Positions 14,781 through 24,000 of a stretch of 64,000 nucleotides of DNA are shown one piece after another. The position numbers were made by a program, and so were the translations under genes. The notes beneath the pieces were generated by a model that saw only the letters and a list, made by a program, of their open reading frames with translations, did not search any database and was not told where the DNA came from. Location: NCBI RefSeq assembly GCF_017874715.1, contig NZ_JAGGLR010000018.1, forward strand, positions 62,001-126,000, in the 5' to 3' direction. The stretch is from Streptomyces iranensis. GTDB lineage: Bacteria > Actinomycetota > Actinomycetes > Streptomycetales > Streptomycetaceae. Position 1 is the first letter of the stretch; each line of letters begins with the position of its first letter.

Positions 14781-16013
14781 TCAGTCCAGGACGACGAGGT
14801 CGTCGCGGTGGACCACCTCGCGTTCATAGGCCGGACCGAGCTCGCGAGCCAGGTCCCTGGTCGAGCGGCCGATCAGCTGCGGGATCTCCTTGGCGTCGAA
14901 GTTGACCAGTCCACGGGCCACGGGGCGGCCCTCGGTGTCCCTCAGCTCGACCGGGTCACCGGCGGTGAATTCGCCCTCCACGGCCGCGATCCCGGCGGGC
15001 AGCAGCGAGGTGCGGCGCTCCACGACGGCCCGCACCGCGCCGTCGTCCAGGGTGAGGGCACCACGTGGCGCGGAGGCGTGGGCGAGCCAGAGCAGCCGGT
15101 TCGCCGAGCGGCGGCCGGTGCGGTGGAAGTACGTGCCCGTATGGCGGCCGAGCAGGGCGTCCCCGGCCCGGCTGGCGGAAGTGAGCACCACCGGGACCCC
15201 GGCCGCGGTGGCGATCCGGGCCGCCTCGACCTTTGTGACCATGCCACCGGTGCCCACCCCGGAGCGGCCCGCGCTGCCGATGGAGACGCCGTCCAGGTCC
15301 CGAGGACCCCGGACCTCGTCGATCCGGGAGGTGCCGGGCGTCCTGGGGTCCCCGTCGTACAGGCCGTCCACATCGGAGAGCAGCACCAGCAGATCCGCCC
15401 GGACGAGATGGGCGACCAGGGCCGCGAGCCGGTCGTTGTCGCCGAACCGGATCTCGTCCGTGGCCACCGTGTCGTTCTCGTTGACGATCGGCAGCGCGCC
15501 CATGGCCAGCAGCTGGTCCAGGGTGCGGGTGGCGTTGCGGTAGTGGGCGCGGCGGCTGGTGTCGTCCGTGGTGAGCAGCACCTGGCCGACCCGGCGCCCG
15601 TAGCGCGCGAAGGAGGCCGTGTAGCGGGCCACCAGGAGCCCCTGTCCGACGCTCGCGGCCGCCTGCTGGCGGGCGAGGTCGCGGGGGCGCCGGTCCAGGC
15701 CCAGCGGCGCCAGCCCGGCGGCGATGGCGCCGGAGGAGACCAGGACTATCTCCTTGCCGTTCGCGCCGCCCTTGCCGTCGCCGCCCTTACTGTCGCCGCT
15801 CCTACCGTCGCCGCCCTTACTGTTGCCGTCCCTGCCGCCGTCACCCTTACCGTCGCCGTCGAGCACCTTGGCGAGCACGTCGACCAGCGCGTCCACCCGG
15901 TCCGCGTCCAGGCCCCCCGCCGCGGTGGTGAGGGAGGACGAGCCGACCTTGACCACGATCCTGCGGGCGGCGGCCGCCTCGTCCCGTACCGCCGACCCGT
16001 CCTGCTCCGCCAC
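14781..16013 (-). CDS. proB: Glutamate 5-kinase with low-complexity insertion
   Basis: First step of proline synthesis: phosphorylates glutamate. The amino-acid kinase domain shows IVVKVGSSSLTT, IVLVSSGAIAAGLAPLGL, NENDTVATDEIRFGDNDRLAA and GTGGMVTKVEAA; a C-terminal PUA domain (about residues 310-400) follows. At 410 residues it is some 35-40 longer than usual. The excess is a Gly/Asp/Lys/Ser repeat insertion at about residues 53-86 (GKGDGG, SKGGDG, RSGDSKGG), between the first helix and the strand before the substrate loop. Codons in the insertion are 18-bp-type tandem repeats. ATG at 16013. Proline feedback would normally act on this enzyme. Confidence 0.95.
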   Translation of the reverse strand: MAEQDGSAVRDEAAAARRIVVKVGSSSLTTAAGGLDADRVDALVDVLAKVLDGDGKGDGGRDGNSKGGDGRSGDSKGGDGKGGANGKEIVLVSSGAIAAGLAPLGLDRRPRDLARQQAAASVGQGLLVARYTASFARYGRRVGQVLLTTDDTSRRAHYRNATRTLDQLLAMGALPIVNENDTVATDEIRFGDNDRLAALVAHLVRADLLVLLSDVDGLYDGDPRTPGTSRIDEVRGPRDLDGVSIGSAGRSGVGTGGMVTKVEAARIATAAGVPVVLTSASRAGDALLGRHTGTYFHRTGRRSANRLLWLAHASAPRGALTLDDGAVRAVVERRTSLLPAGIAAVEGEFTAGDPVELRDTEGRPVARGLVNFDAKEIPQLIGRSTRDLARELGPAYEREVVHRDDLVVLD

Positions 16014-16316
16014 GCCGCTCCCTCGTTCGTCCCCGTCTCACCACACGTCCCGAAGAAACGCATGCCCTACACACTCATCATGACAAGGGGGCAATCTACG
16101 ACAGACGAGCCGCGCCCGCCTCGGCATTTCAGCCTCCGGACACCGCCCGCGCACACCGCCTCACCCACCGCCATGAGCGCCCCGCGGACACCTCACGGGG
16201 GACCTTTGACACCGATTGCGACCGGTTGGCACCGGCGCGGATTGTCACCGGGCGGGGCGTCGGCATACGGTCAGGGGTCCCCCCAGTCCGTTGCCCTCCT
16301 GCCAGGAGCCCACCCC
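16014..16316. other. Divergent intergenic region, proB / TagF-like gene
   Basis: About 300 bases between divergent starts. It must hold both promoters. I see no hairpin, repeat or convincing -35/-10 pair; the part nearest the plus-strand gene ends in AGGAG eight bases before its GTG. Confidence 0.5.
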
Positions 16317-18404
16317 GTGCCCTCTGCCGGAATCGCCCCACGCCGGGTCGTACAGCTGACGGCGCTGCTCGCGATGCTCGTGTTCTTCGCCACACAGCTC
16401 GTCGGCGCCGTGCTTCCGAACGTACCGCTTTTCATCGCCGCCTCGGCGTGCGGTCTCGCGCTCGATCTCTTCCTGCAGCACAAGCAGCCCGGTCTGCTGT
16501 CGCTGCTGGGGAAGATCCGCCTCGACGTCACGGTGCGCCAGCTGTTCCGCGACATGCTCATCATGGTCGGGCTGCTGCGCATCGAGGGCATCAATCCCCT
16601 GCACGAGCAGGCGCCCCTGACCGTGGGGCTGCTGCTCTTCTACCTGGTGCACTTCGCCTGCCAGGCGGCGGCCATCCTGGTCCGCCGGACCCGGCAGCTG
16701 CCGTTCGTCACCCGCAACATCGACGCGTCCGCGCTGCGCCTGAGCGACGCCCCGCCGCGGCTGTTCGCCCGTCAGCACGGGCGCCGTCTGCTGCGGCTGG
16801 CCGCGCCGGCCACCGCCGGTCTGCTGGTCACCGCCGCCACCAAGAACGCCGTCTGGGGCGGTGTCGGCCTGACGATCGCGCTGCTGATCGGCATCGGCGG
16901 CACGGCCCACCTGGCCAGCTGGATGCTGCCGCGCAAGCGCGTGGCGAACGAGGCCACGGCCCTGCGCTGGCTGGACCAGTGGCTGGCCGACTACCAGCCG
17001 ACCGTGGGCATGTACTTCTCCGGCGGCAACTCCTCGGCGTACCAGGCGAACATGTGGCTCTCCACGCTCGCCGCGCTCGACGGCAAGCCGATCATCGTGC
17101 TCCGTGAGCGGTTCATGGTGCAGAAGGTCGAGGCGACGGACGTGCCGATCGTCTGCCTCCCCAAGGTCGCGCATCTGATGCGGCTGGAGCACTCGACGCT
17201 CAAGGTGCTGCTGCACCCGGCGAACTCCGGCAAGACCTCGCAGGTGCTGCGCATCCCCTCGATCAAGCACGCGTTCATCAACCACGGCGAGAGCGACAAG
17301 CTCTCCAGCTGCAACCCGTACGCCAAGGCGTACGACGAGGTGTGGGTAGCGGGCCCGGCGGCGCGCGAGCGCTACCAGCTCGCCGACATCGGCGTCGAGG
17401 ACAAGGACGTCGTGGAGGTCGGCCGGCCGCAGCTGGCCCCCATCCGCCCCTACGCGGGCGTGCCCACCGGTGAGTTGACGACGGTGCTGTACGCGCCGAC
17501 CTGGGAGGGCTGGGACGGGAACCCCGGCAACACCTCGGTGATCCTGGCCGGTGAGAACATCGTCCGCGAGCTGCTCGCCGACCCCAAGGTGCGCCTGCTG
17601 TACAAGCCGCACCCCATGACCGGCTCCGTGGACCCGCGCGCGGGCCGTGCCAACGACCGCATCAAGGCGATGATCGCCGAGGCGAACACCAAGCGCGGCG
17701 GCGACCGCCCCGGCGCGGAGGCCGCCGCCGAGCTGGCCCGGTGCGCCGATGAGCTCAACCGGCTCACCAGCGCCTCCTTCCGCCCCAGCGCGGACGAGTC
17801 CGAGCGTATGAAGCTCCAGGGGGCCCCGGACGGCGACCGCGCGGCGGCCGTCGCCGCGGCCACGGCCGCCTGGGAGAGCGCCTACTGGGCTTCGCTGCCG
17901 GTCTGGGAGCACCAGATCATCACCGGCCCGCGTCCGGCGATCTTCACCTGCTTCAACCAGGCCGACGTGCTGATCAGCGATGTCTCCAGCGTGGTCTCGG
18001 ACTACCTGACGAGCGAGAAGCCGTACGCCGTGGCGAACACCAGCGGGATGACCGAGGAGGAGTTCCGGGCGGGTTTCCCGACCGTGCGCGCCGCCACGAT
18101 CCTCACGCCGGAAGCCGTGGGTGTGACCGGGCTGCTGGAAGCGGTCCGCGACCCCGAGAAGGACACCCTCGCGAGCGCCCGCGCCGAGCTGAAGGTGCAT
18201 CTGCTCGGCCCGTCCGACCCGCCGTCGCTGGTGCGCTTCGACCAGGCCACGCAGGATCTGTGCCGCAAGGCCGACGAGCGCAGGGCGCGGATGGCCACCC
18301 GGCTCACCGACGAGATCCCCTCGCAGCGCGAGGCCCGGGACGCGGCGGAGGAGATGGAGCTGGAGTCCGGCTCGGCGGAGCCGGAGGAGACCGCGGCGGT
18401 CTGA
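16317..18404 (+). CDS. Membrane TagF-like polyol-phosphate (CDP-glycerol-type) transferase
   Basis: A 695-residue protein likely to polymerise an anionic wall or surface polymer. The N-terminal part has several hydrophobic helices (about residues 8-60, 100-130, 170-200). The C-terminal two-thirds fit the CDP-glycerol glycerophosphotransferase family: FINHGESDK, YAPTWEGWDGNPG, YKPHPMTGS and the signature DVLISDVSSVVSDYLTSEKPYAV. A lysine/acidic stretch within the catalytic half (RCADELNRLTSASFR...) is longer than in TagF. GTG at 16317 follows AGGAG. It stands alone, divergent from proB, about 10 kb from the LCP-type gene; together they could make and attach a polydiglycosylphosphate-like polymer, which is inference. 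Confidence 0.85.
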   Translation: MPSAGIAPRRVVQLTALLAMLVFFATQLVGAVLPNVPLFIAASACGLALDLFLQHKQPGLLSLLGKIRLDVTVRQLFRDMLIMVGLLRIEGINPLHEQAPLTVGLLLFYLVHFACQAAAILVRRTRQLPFVTRNIDASALRLSDAPPRLFARQHGRRLLRLAAPATAGLLVTAATKNAVWGGVGLTIALLIGIGGTAHLASWMLPRKRVANEATALRWLDQWLADYQPTVGMYFSGGNSSAYQANMWLSTLAALDGKPIIVLRERFMVQKVEATDVPIVCLPKVAHLMRLEHSTLKVLLHPANSGKTSQVLRIPSIKHAFINHGESDKLSSCNPYAKAYDEVWVAGPAARERYQLADIGVEDKDVVEVGRPQLAPIRPYAGVPTGELTTVLYAPTWEGWDGNPGNTSVILAGENIVRELLADPKVRLLYKPHPMTGSVDPRAGRANDRIKAMIAEANTKRGGDRPGAEAAAELARCADELNRLTSASFRPSADESERMKLQGAPDGDRAAAVAAATAAWESAYWASLPVWEHQIITGPRPAIFTCFNQADVLISDVSSVVSDYLTSEKPYAVANTSGMTEEEFRAGFPTVRAATILTPEAVGVTGLLEAVRDPEKDTLASARAELKVHLLGPSDPPSLVRFDQATQDLCRKADERRARMATRLTDEIPSQREARDAAEEMELESGSAEPEETAAV

Positions 18405-18442
18405 CGTCCCACGGTCCGAGCCGACGACAGGCACCGAGAGCG

Positions 18443-18482
18443 TGACGAAGGGCCCGGGAGATCCCTCCCGGGCCCTTCGTCA
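18443..18482 (+). terminator. Strong terminator between convergent TagF-like gene and obg
   Basis: A perfect 18-bp stem (TGACGAAGGGCCCGGGAG with its complement) around the loop ATCC, 38 bases after the TagF-like stop and 100 bases from the obg stop. It lacks a clear T tract but, placed between convergent genes, probably ends both transcripts. Confidence 0.85.
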
Positions 18483-18584
18483 TGCCACCTGCCGCGCGGC
18501 GCCGAGAAGCCTGCTCAGAGCCCGCTCGGGGGCCCCTGAGCATCCGGGGCGCAGAGGCGGGCCCGGCTAACGGCCGCGCGGCCC

Positions 18585-20018
18585 TCAGAACGGCTTGAAC
18601 GTGTCGAACTCCTCGTCCGCCTCGTCCCGCTCGGCATCCCGGTCCCGCCGCCGCTGCGCGGCCGGGCGCGGGGTGTCGAAGCGGTGGTCCTCGCCACGGC
18701 GGCCCAGCATCTCCGCGCCGGTCGCCAGGGTCGGCTCCCAGTCGAAGACGACCGCGTCGTCCTCGGGGCCGATGACGACCTCGTCGCCCGAGTGGGCGCC
18801 CGCCTTCATCAGCTCCTCCTCGACGCCGAGGCGCGCCAGGCGGTCGGCCAGGTAACCCACGGCCTCGTCGTTGGCGAAGTCGGTCTGGCGGACCCAGCGT
18901 TCGGGCTTCTCGCCCAGTACACGGTAGAAGCCCTCCTCGGCGACGACCCTGAAGCCCGCGTCGTCCACGGCCTTCGGCCGGATGACGATCCGGGTCGCCT
19001 CGTCCTTCGGCTTCGCCTCCCGCGCCTCCGCGACGATCTTCGCCAGGGCGAAGGACAGCTCCTTGAGGCCGAGATGGGCGACCGCCGAGGCCTCGAGGAC
19101 CTGGTAGCCGCGGGCCTCCAGATCGGGCCGGATGATGTCGGCGAGGTCCTTGCCGTCGGGGATGTCGACCTTGTTGAGCACGACGACCCGCGGCCGGTCG
19201 TCCAGACCGCCGTACTGGGCCAGCTCCGCCTCGATGACATCGAGGTCGGTCAGCGGATCGCGCTCGGACTCCAGCGCCGCGGTGTCCAGCACGTGCACCA
19301 GCACCGAGCAGCGCTCGACATGGCGCAGGAACTCCAGGCCGAGGCCCTTGCCCTGGCTGGCGCCGGGGATCAGACCGGGGACGTCGGCGATGGTGTAGAC
19401 GGTCGAACCGGCCGTGACCACACCGAGGTTGGGCACCAGCGTGGTGAAGGGATAGTCGGCGATCTTCGGCTTGGCCGCCGAGAGCACCGAGATCAGCGAG
19501 GACTTGCCGGCGCTCGGGTAGCCGACGAGGGCCACGTCCGCGACGGTCTTGAGCTCCAGGACGACGTCCCCGGAGTGGCCCGGCTCGCCCAGCAGCGCGA
19601 AGCCGGGGGCCTTGCGGCGGGCCGAGGCGAGCGCGGCGTTGCCGAGGCCGCCGCGGCCGCCCTGGGCGGCGATGTAGGTGGTGCCCTGCCCGATCAGATC
19701 GGCCAGGACGTCGCCCCGCTTGTCGAGGACGACGGTGCCGTCCGGGACCGGCAGGACCAGGTCGGTGCCGTCCTTGCCGGAGCGGTTGCCGCCCTCGCCG
19801 GGCTTGCCGTTGGTGGCCTTGCGGTGGGGGCTGTGGTGGTAGTCGAGCAGGGTGGTGACGGACTGGTCCACGACCAGGATCACATCGCCGCCCCGGCCGC
19901 CGTTGCCGCCGTCCGGTCCCCCGAGCGGCTTGAACTTCTCGCGGTGCACGGAGGCGCAGCCGTGGCCTCCGTTACCCGCGGCGACATGCAGTTCGACGCG
20001 GTCCACGAAGGTGGTCAT
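18585..20018 (-). CDS. obg: GTPase Obg/CgtA
   Basis: An essential GTP-binding protein for 50S assembly and, in Streptomyces, aerial development. The 477-residue protein shows the glycine-rich Obg fold (GGRGGDVILVVD, AAQGGRGGLGNAA) to about residue 158, the GTPase domain with GYPSAGKSSL (G1), TTLVP (G2), DVPGLIPGAS (G3) and NKVDIPD (G4), and the OCT domain at about 345-430 (IVIRPKAVDDAGFRV). A charged tail ends DEEFDTFKPF. ATG at 20018 follows GGAGG. It is last in the L21-L27-obg unit. Confidence 0.97.
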   Translation of the reverse strand: MTTFVDRVELHVAAGNGGHGCASVHREKFKPLGGPDGGNGGRGGDVILVVDQSVTTLLDYHHSPHRKATNGKPGEGGNRSGKDGTDLVLPVPDGTVVLDKRGDVLADLIGQGTTYIAAQGGRGGLGNAALASARRKAPGFALLGEPGHSGDVVLELKTVADVALVGYPSAGKSSLISVLSAAKPKIADYPFTTLVPNLGVVTAGSTVYTIADVPGLIPGASQGKGLGLEFLRHVERCSVLVHVLDTAALESERDPLTDLDVIEAELAQYGGLDDRPRVVVLNKVDIPDGKDLADIIRPDLEARGYQVLEASAVAHLGLKELSFALAKIVAEAREAKPKDEATRIVIRPKAVDDAGFRVVAEEGFYRVLGEKPERWVRQTDFANDEAVGYLADRLARLGVEEELMKAGAHSGDEVVIGPEDDAVVFDWEPTLATGAEMLGRRGEDHRFDTPRPAAQRRRDRDAERDEADEEFDTFKPF

Positions 20019-20082
20019 GACGGGTGCCTCCAGTTACATACGGGTTCGGGGATGTGCTGATGTGCCTCACGCTCGTAACGCG

Positions 20083-20130
20083 CCGAGGGCGGACCCGCTT
20101 CCCGTCACGGGAAGAGCGGTCCGCCCTCGG
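20083..20130. promoter_or_regulatory. Large hairpin between rpmA and obg
   Basis: CCGAGGGCGGACC pairs with GGTCCGCCCTCGG, extended inward by CGC/GCG and CTTCCCG/CGGGAAG with one bulge, around the loop TCA. On the rpmA-obg transcript no T tract follows it; a run of A follows on the plus strand. It could be an attenuating, processing or stability element that lowers obg relative to the ribosomal proteins. Confidence 0.7.
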
Positions 20131-20160
20131 AAAAGGCTGTGCGATATCGCCCCGGGCTGA

Positions 20161-20418
20161 TTACTCAGCGACCGGAACGATGTTCACGACCTTGCGGCCA
20201 CGGCTGGTGCCGAACTGCACCGAACCGGCGGCCAGTGCGAACAGCGTGTCATCGCCGCCGCGGCCGACGCCCGTGCCCGGGTGGAAGTGCGTGCCGCGCT
20301 GGCGGACCAGGATCTCACCCGCGTTGACGACCTGGCCGCCGAAGCGCTTGACGCCGAGCCGCTGGGCATTGGAGTCGCGACCGTTCCGAGTGGACGATGC
20401 GCCCTTCTTGTGTGCCAT
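20161..20418 (-). CDS. rpmA: 50S ribosomal protein bL27
   Basis: An 85-residue ribosomal protein near the peptidyl transferase centre. MAHKKGASSTRNGRDSNAQRLGVKRFGGQ and RQRGTHFHPGTGVGRGGDDTLFA are the family signature. The N-terminus begins directly with the mature AHKKG sequence, without the cleaved leader found in Firmicutes. ATG at 20418 follows GAGGAG. It begins 14 bases after rplU. Confidence 0.98.
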   Translation of the reverse strand: MAHKKGASSTRNGRDSNAQRLGVKRFGGQVVNAGEILVRQRGTHFHPGTGVGRGGDDTLFALAAGSVQFGTSRGRKVVNIVPVAE

Positions 20419-20432
20419 GTCTCCTCAGTCCC

Positions 20433-20753
20433 TTACTTCGCAGCCTGGTCGATGCCGGTGATCTTCAGCGCGGTGTGCAGCTGGCGGTGGCCGATCCGCT
20501 TCCGGTAACCGGTCTTGTTCTTGTACTTCAGGATGTCGATCTTGTCACCCTTGTGGTGATCGACGACCTCGGCGTGAACCTTCACACCGGCCAGGACCCA
20601 CGGGTCGCTGGTGACGGCATCGCCGTCGACAACGAGCAGAGTGGAAAGCTCGACGGTGTCGCCGACCTTGTTGCTGGCCAGACGGTCGACCTCGATGACA
20701 TCGCCCACGGCCACCTTCTGCTGGCGGCCGCCGGTGCGCACGATCGCGTACAC
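20433..20753 (-). CDS. rplU: 50S ribosomal protein bL21
   Basis: A 106-residue ribosomal protein. YAIVRTGGRQQKVAVGDVIEVDRL, GDKIDILKYKNKTGYRKRIGHRQ and the C-terminal TALKITGI match bL21. GTG at 20753. It leads the rplU-rpmA-obg unit; the 184 bases upstream, after the RNase E/G terminator, should hold the promoter. Confidence 0.98.
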   Translation of the reverse strand: MYAIVRTGGRQQKVAVGDVIEVDRLASNKVGDTVELSTLLVVDGDAVTSDPWVLAGVKVHAEVVDHHKGDKIDILKYKNKTGYRKRIGHRQLHTALKITGIDQAAK

Positions 20754-20937
20754 GCGGTTCTCACTCTCTCGCTAGAAAACGGGACCTCTGATGCCAGCCG
20801 CCCAACACGGCCCACAAGGGTCGTGACAACCGAGTGATCATGCGATTCACCATCGGCCGAACGGCCTCTTCCGGCGAAGCGGAAGGGATCTGCTCAGGGG
20901 TTTGGCGTACAAACGCCGAAGGTTAAGGCTACCAGAG

Positions 20938-20977
20938 CCCGAAGGGCACAATGTCACGTGACAGTGTGCCCTTCGGG
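20938..20977 (-). terminator. Terminator between RNase E/G gene and rplU
   Basis: CCCGAAGGGCACA pairs with TGTGCCCTTCGGG; the loop contains the further palindrome TGTCACGTGACA, giving a nearly continuous stem. It begins 33 bases after the RNase E/G stop and should end that transcript before the rplU promoter. Confidence 0.85.
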
Positions 20978-21010
20978 TCGGCCGGGCGACCGGGCGGCCG
21001 GTCGCCCGGG

Positions 21011-24000
21011 TCAGTCGTCGGCGGCGGCCGAGACCGACTGCGGAGTCTGCTGCTCCGCCGCCGCGGTCTTCTTCGCCGCCGTCTTCTTGGCGGTCGTCTT
21101 CTTGGCCGTGGTCTTCTTGGCGGCCGTCTTCTTCGCCGGCGTCTTCTTCTCGGCGGTCTTCTTGGCCGCCGTCTTCTTGGCGGGGGCCTTCGTGGCGGCC
21201 TTACGGGCGGTCTTCTTCGCCGGTGCCTCGGCCTCGGCCTCGCCCTCGGCGGACGCGCTCTCGGGCGCCGCCTCCGGCTCGGCCTTCGACTCCGGCTCCG
21301 ACTCGGCGGAAGACCCGCTCACGACCACCACGGCCGTCTGCTCGGAGCCCGTCGGCGAGCCCGCGGGGGCGCTCACCTTACGGGTCGCACGGCGGCGCGT
21401 ACGCGGCGCGGGAACGCCCTCGAGCGGGGCCGGCTCCTCGGCGGGAGCGGCGGCGGGGGCCTCGGCGGCCGCCTCCGGCTCCGCCTGGGCCGCCTCCCGA
21501 CGCTCGTCGGTCACCACGACCACCACGCCCTCCGGCTCCCTGGCGGCCTTCGGGGCGCCCGCCGGGGCGGACACCTTACGGGTGGCACGGCGGCGCGTAC
21601 GCCCACGGGTCGCGGCGGCCTCGGCCTCCGCGGCGCTGCTGTACAGCTCCTCGTCGGCCGCGAAGACCGGCTCGGGCAGCGGCTTGGGCTGGGTGGCCTC
21701 CGCCGCGATCTCGGCCGCCGCCTCGGTGACGTCCTCGGACTCCGCCTCGGCTTCGGCCTCGGCCTCGGCCGCAGCGGCGGCGGCCCGCTCCTGCTGCTGA
21801 GCGGCACCGGCAGCGGACTTCTTCTTCTTGCGCTTGCCGCCACCGCCACCGGCGGACGACGCCTGGTCCATGTGGACGATCACGCCGCGGCCATTGCAGT
21901 GCACACAGGACTCGGAGAAGGACTCCAGCAGCCCCTGGCCGACCCGCTTACGGGTCATCTGGACCAGGCCGAGCGAGGTGACCTCCGCCACCTGGTGCTT
22001 CGTACGGTCCCGGCCCAGGCACTCCAGCAGCCGCCGCAGCACCAGATCGCGGTTGGACTCCAGCACCATGTCGATGAAGTCGATCACGATGATGCCGCCG
22101 AGGTCGCGCAGCCGCAGCTGGCGCACGATCTCCTCGGCCGCCTCCAGGTTGTTCCTGGTGACCGTCTCCTCGAGGTTGCCGCCCTGGCCGGTGAACTTGC
22201 CGGTGTTGACATCGATGACGACCATCGCCTCGGTCCGGTCGATCACCAGCGAGCCGCCGCTGGGCAGCCAGACCTTGCGGTCCAGCGCCTTCATCAGCTG
22301 CTCGTCGATCCGGTAGGTGGCGAAGACGTCGACGTCCGAGGTCCACTTCTGGAGCCGGTCCGCGAGGTCGGGCGCCACGTGCGAGACATAGCCGTGGATG
22401 GTCTCCCAGGCGTCGTCACCGCTGACGATGACCTTGGAGAAGTCCTCGTTGAAGATGTCGCGGACGACCCGGACGGTCATGTCGGGCTCGCCGTAGAGCA
22501 GCGACGGGGCGTTACCGCTCTTCGCCTTCTTCTTGATCTCCTCCCACTGCGCCTGCAGCCGGGCGACATCGCGGGACAGCTCGTCCTCGCTCGCACCCTC
22601 GGCGGCGGTGCGGACGATCACGCCCGCGTCCTCGGGGACGATCTTCTTGAGGATCTGCTTCAGCCGGGCCCGCTCGGTGTCGGGCAGCTTGCGGCTGATG
22701 CCGGTCATGGAACCCTCGGGCACGTACACCAGGTAGCGGCCGGGCAGCGAGACCTGGCTGGTCAGCCGGGCACCCTTGTGGCCGATCGGGTCCTTGGTGA
22801 CCTGCACCAGCACGGACTGGCCGGACTTCAGGGCGGTCTCGATGCGGCGCGGCCCGCCCGAGAGCCCCAGCGCCTCGAAGTTCACCTCGCCCGCGTACAG
22901 CACGGCGTTGCGGCCCTTGCCGATGTCGACGAAGGCGGCCTCCATCGACGGCAGCACGTTCTGGACCTTGCCCAGGTAGACGTTGCCGACGTAGCTGGTG
23001 GCCTGCTCCTTGTTGACGAAGTGCTCGACGAGGACGTTGTCCTCCAGCACCCCGATCTGGGTGCGATCGCCGTTCTGCCGGACGACCATGACCCGCTCGA
23101 CCGCCTCGCGGCGGGCCAGGAACTCGGCCTCGGTGATGATCGGCACACGGCGGCGGCCCTGCTCACGGCCCTCGCGACGGCGCTGCTTCTTGGCCTCCAG
23201 ACGCGTCGACCCCTTGATCGACTGCACCTCGTCGGCACCGGACTCGGTTTCCTTGCCGCGCCGCTCCCGGGGCTCGCGGACCTTGACGACCGTGCGCTCC
23301 GGGTCGTCACCGGTCGCCTCGGACTCGGCGGCGTCGCCGCTGCGACGGCGACGACGACGGCGACGACGGCTGCTGCTGGAGCCGCCGGGCTCATCGGCCT
23401 CGGCACCCGACTCGTCCCGGCCCTCGCCCTGCTCCTCGGCGCCCTCGCCCTCGGCGGACGACTCGTCCTCGTACCGCTCACCGGTCTCGGAACGCCCCTC
23501 GGCGCCCTCGCCCTCGGCGGTCTCGCCACGGCGGCGTCGACGGCCGCCACGGCGGCGGCGACGGGCCGGACGGTCGCCCGACTCCTCCTCGCCGGACTCG
23601 CCGTCGGGCTGACCGGCCTCGGCCTCTGTCTCGCTCTCCTCGGCGGCCTCGGGCTCCTCGGCCTCCGGCTGCTCCTCGGCGGGCGCGGCGCCACGGCGGC
23701 GGCGCCGGCGGCGGCCGGCGGGCGCCTCGGGCTCGACGGCCTCGGCCGTCGGCTGCTCCTCGTCCTCCTCCTCGGGCTCCTCCAGCGCGGCGGCGGCCTC
23801 GGCGGCGGCGCTCTCCGGCGTCTGGAAGACCGGCTCGGTGAAGACGGGCGCCTGGAACACGGCCGTCGGCGGGTGGGCCGCCCGGCGCCGCGAACGGGGC
23901 GCGGGCTCCGGCTCGGACGCGGCCTCGGCGGCCGGGGCCTCGCCCTCGGCGGCCTGCGACTCCTGAGCGCCGCTCGGCTCCTCGGCGGCGGGTGCGGTGC

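Noticed and set aside
14808..16316. Long plus-strand frame opposite proB that joins the TagF-like gene
   Set aside because: It is the antisense shadow of proB in GC-rich DNA; the real start with ribosome site is the GTG at 16317.
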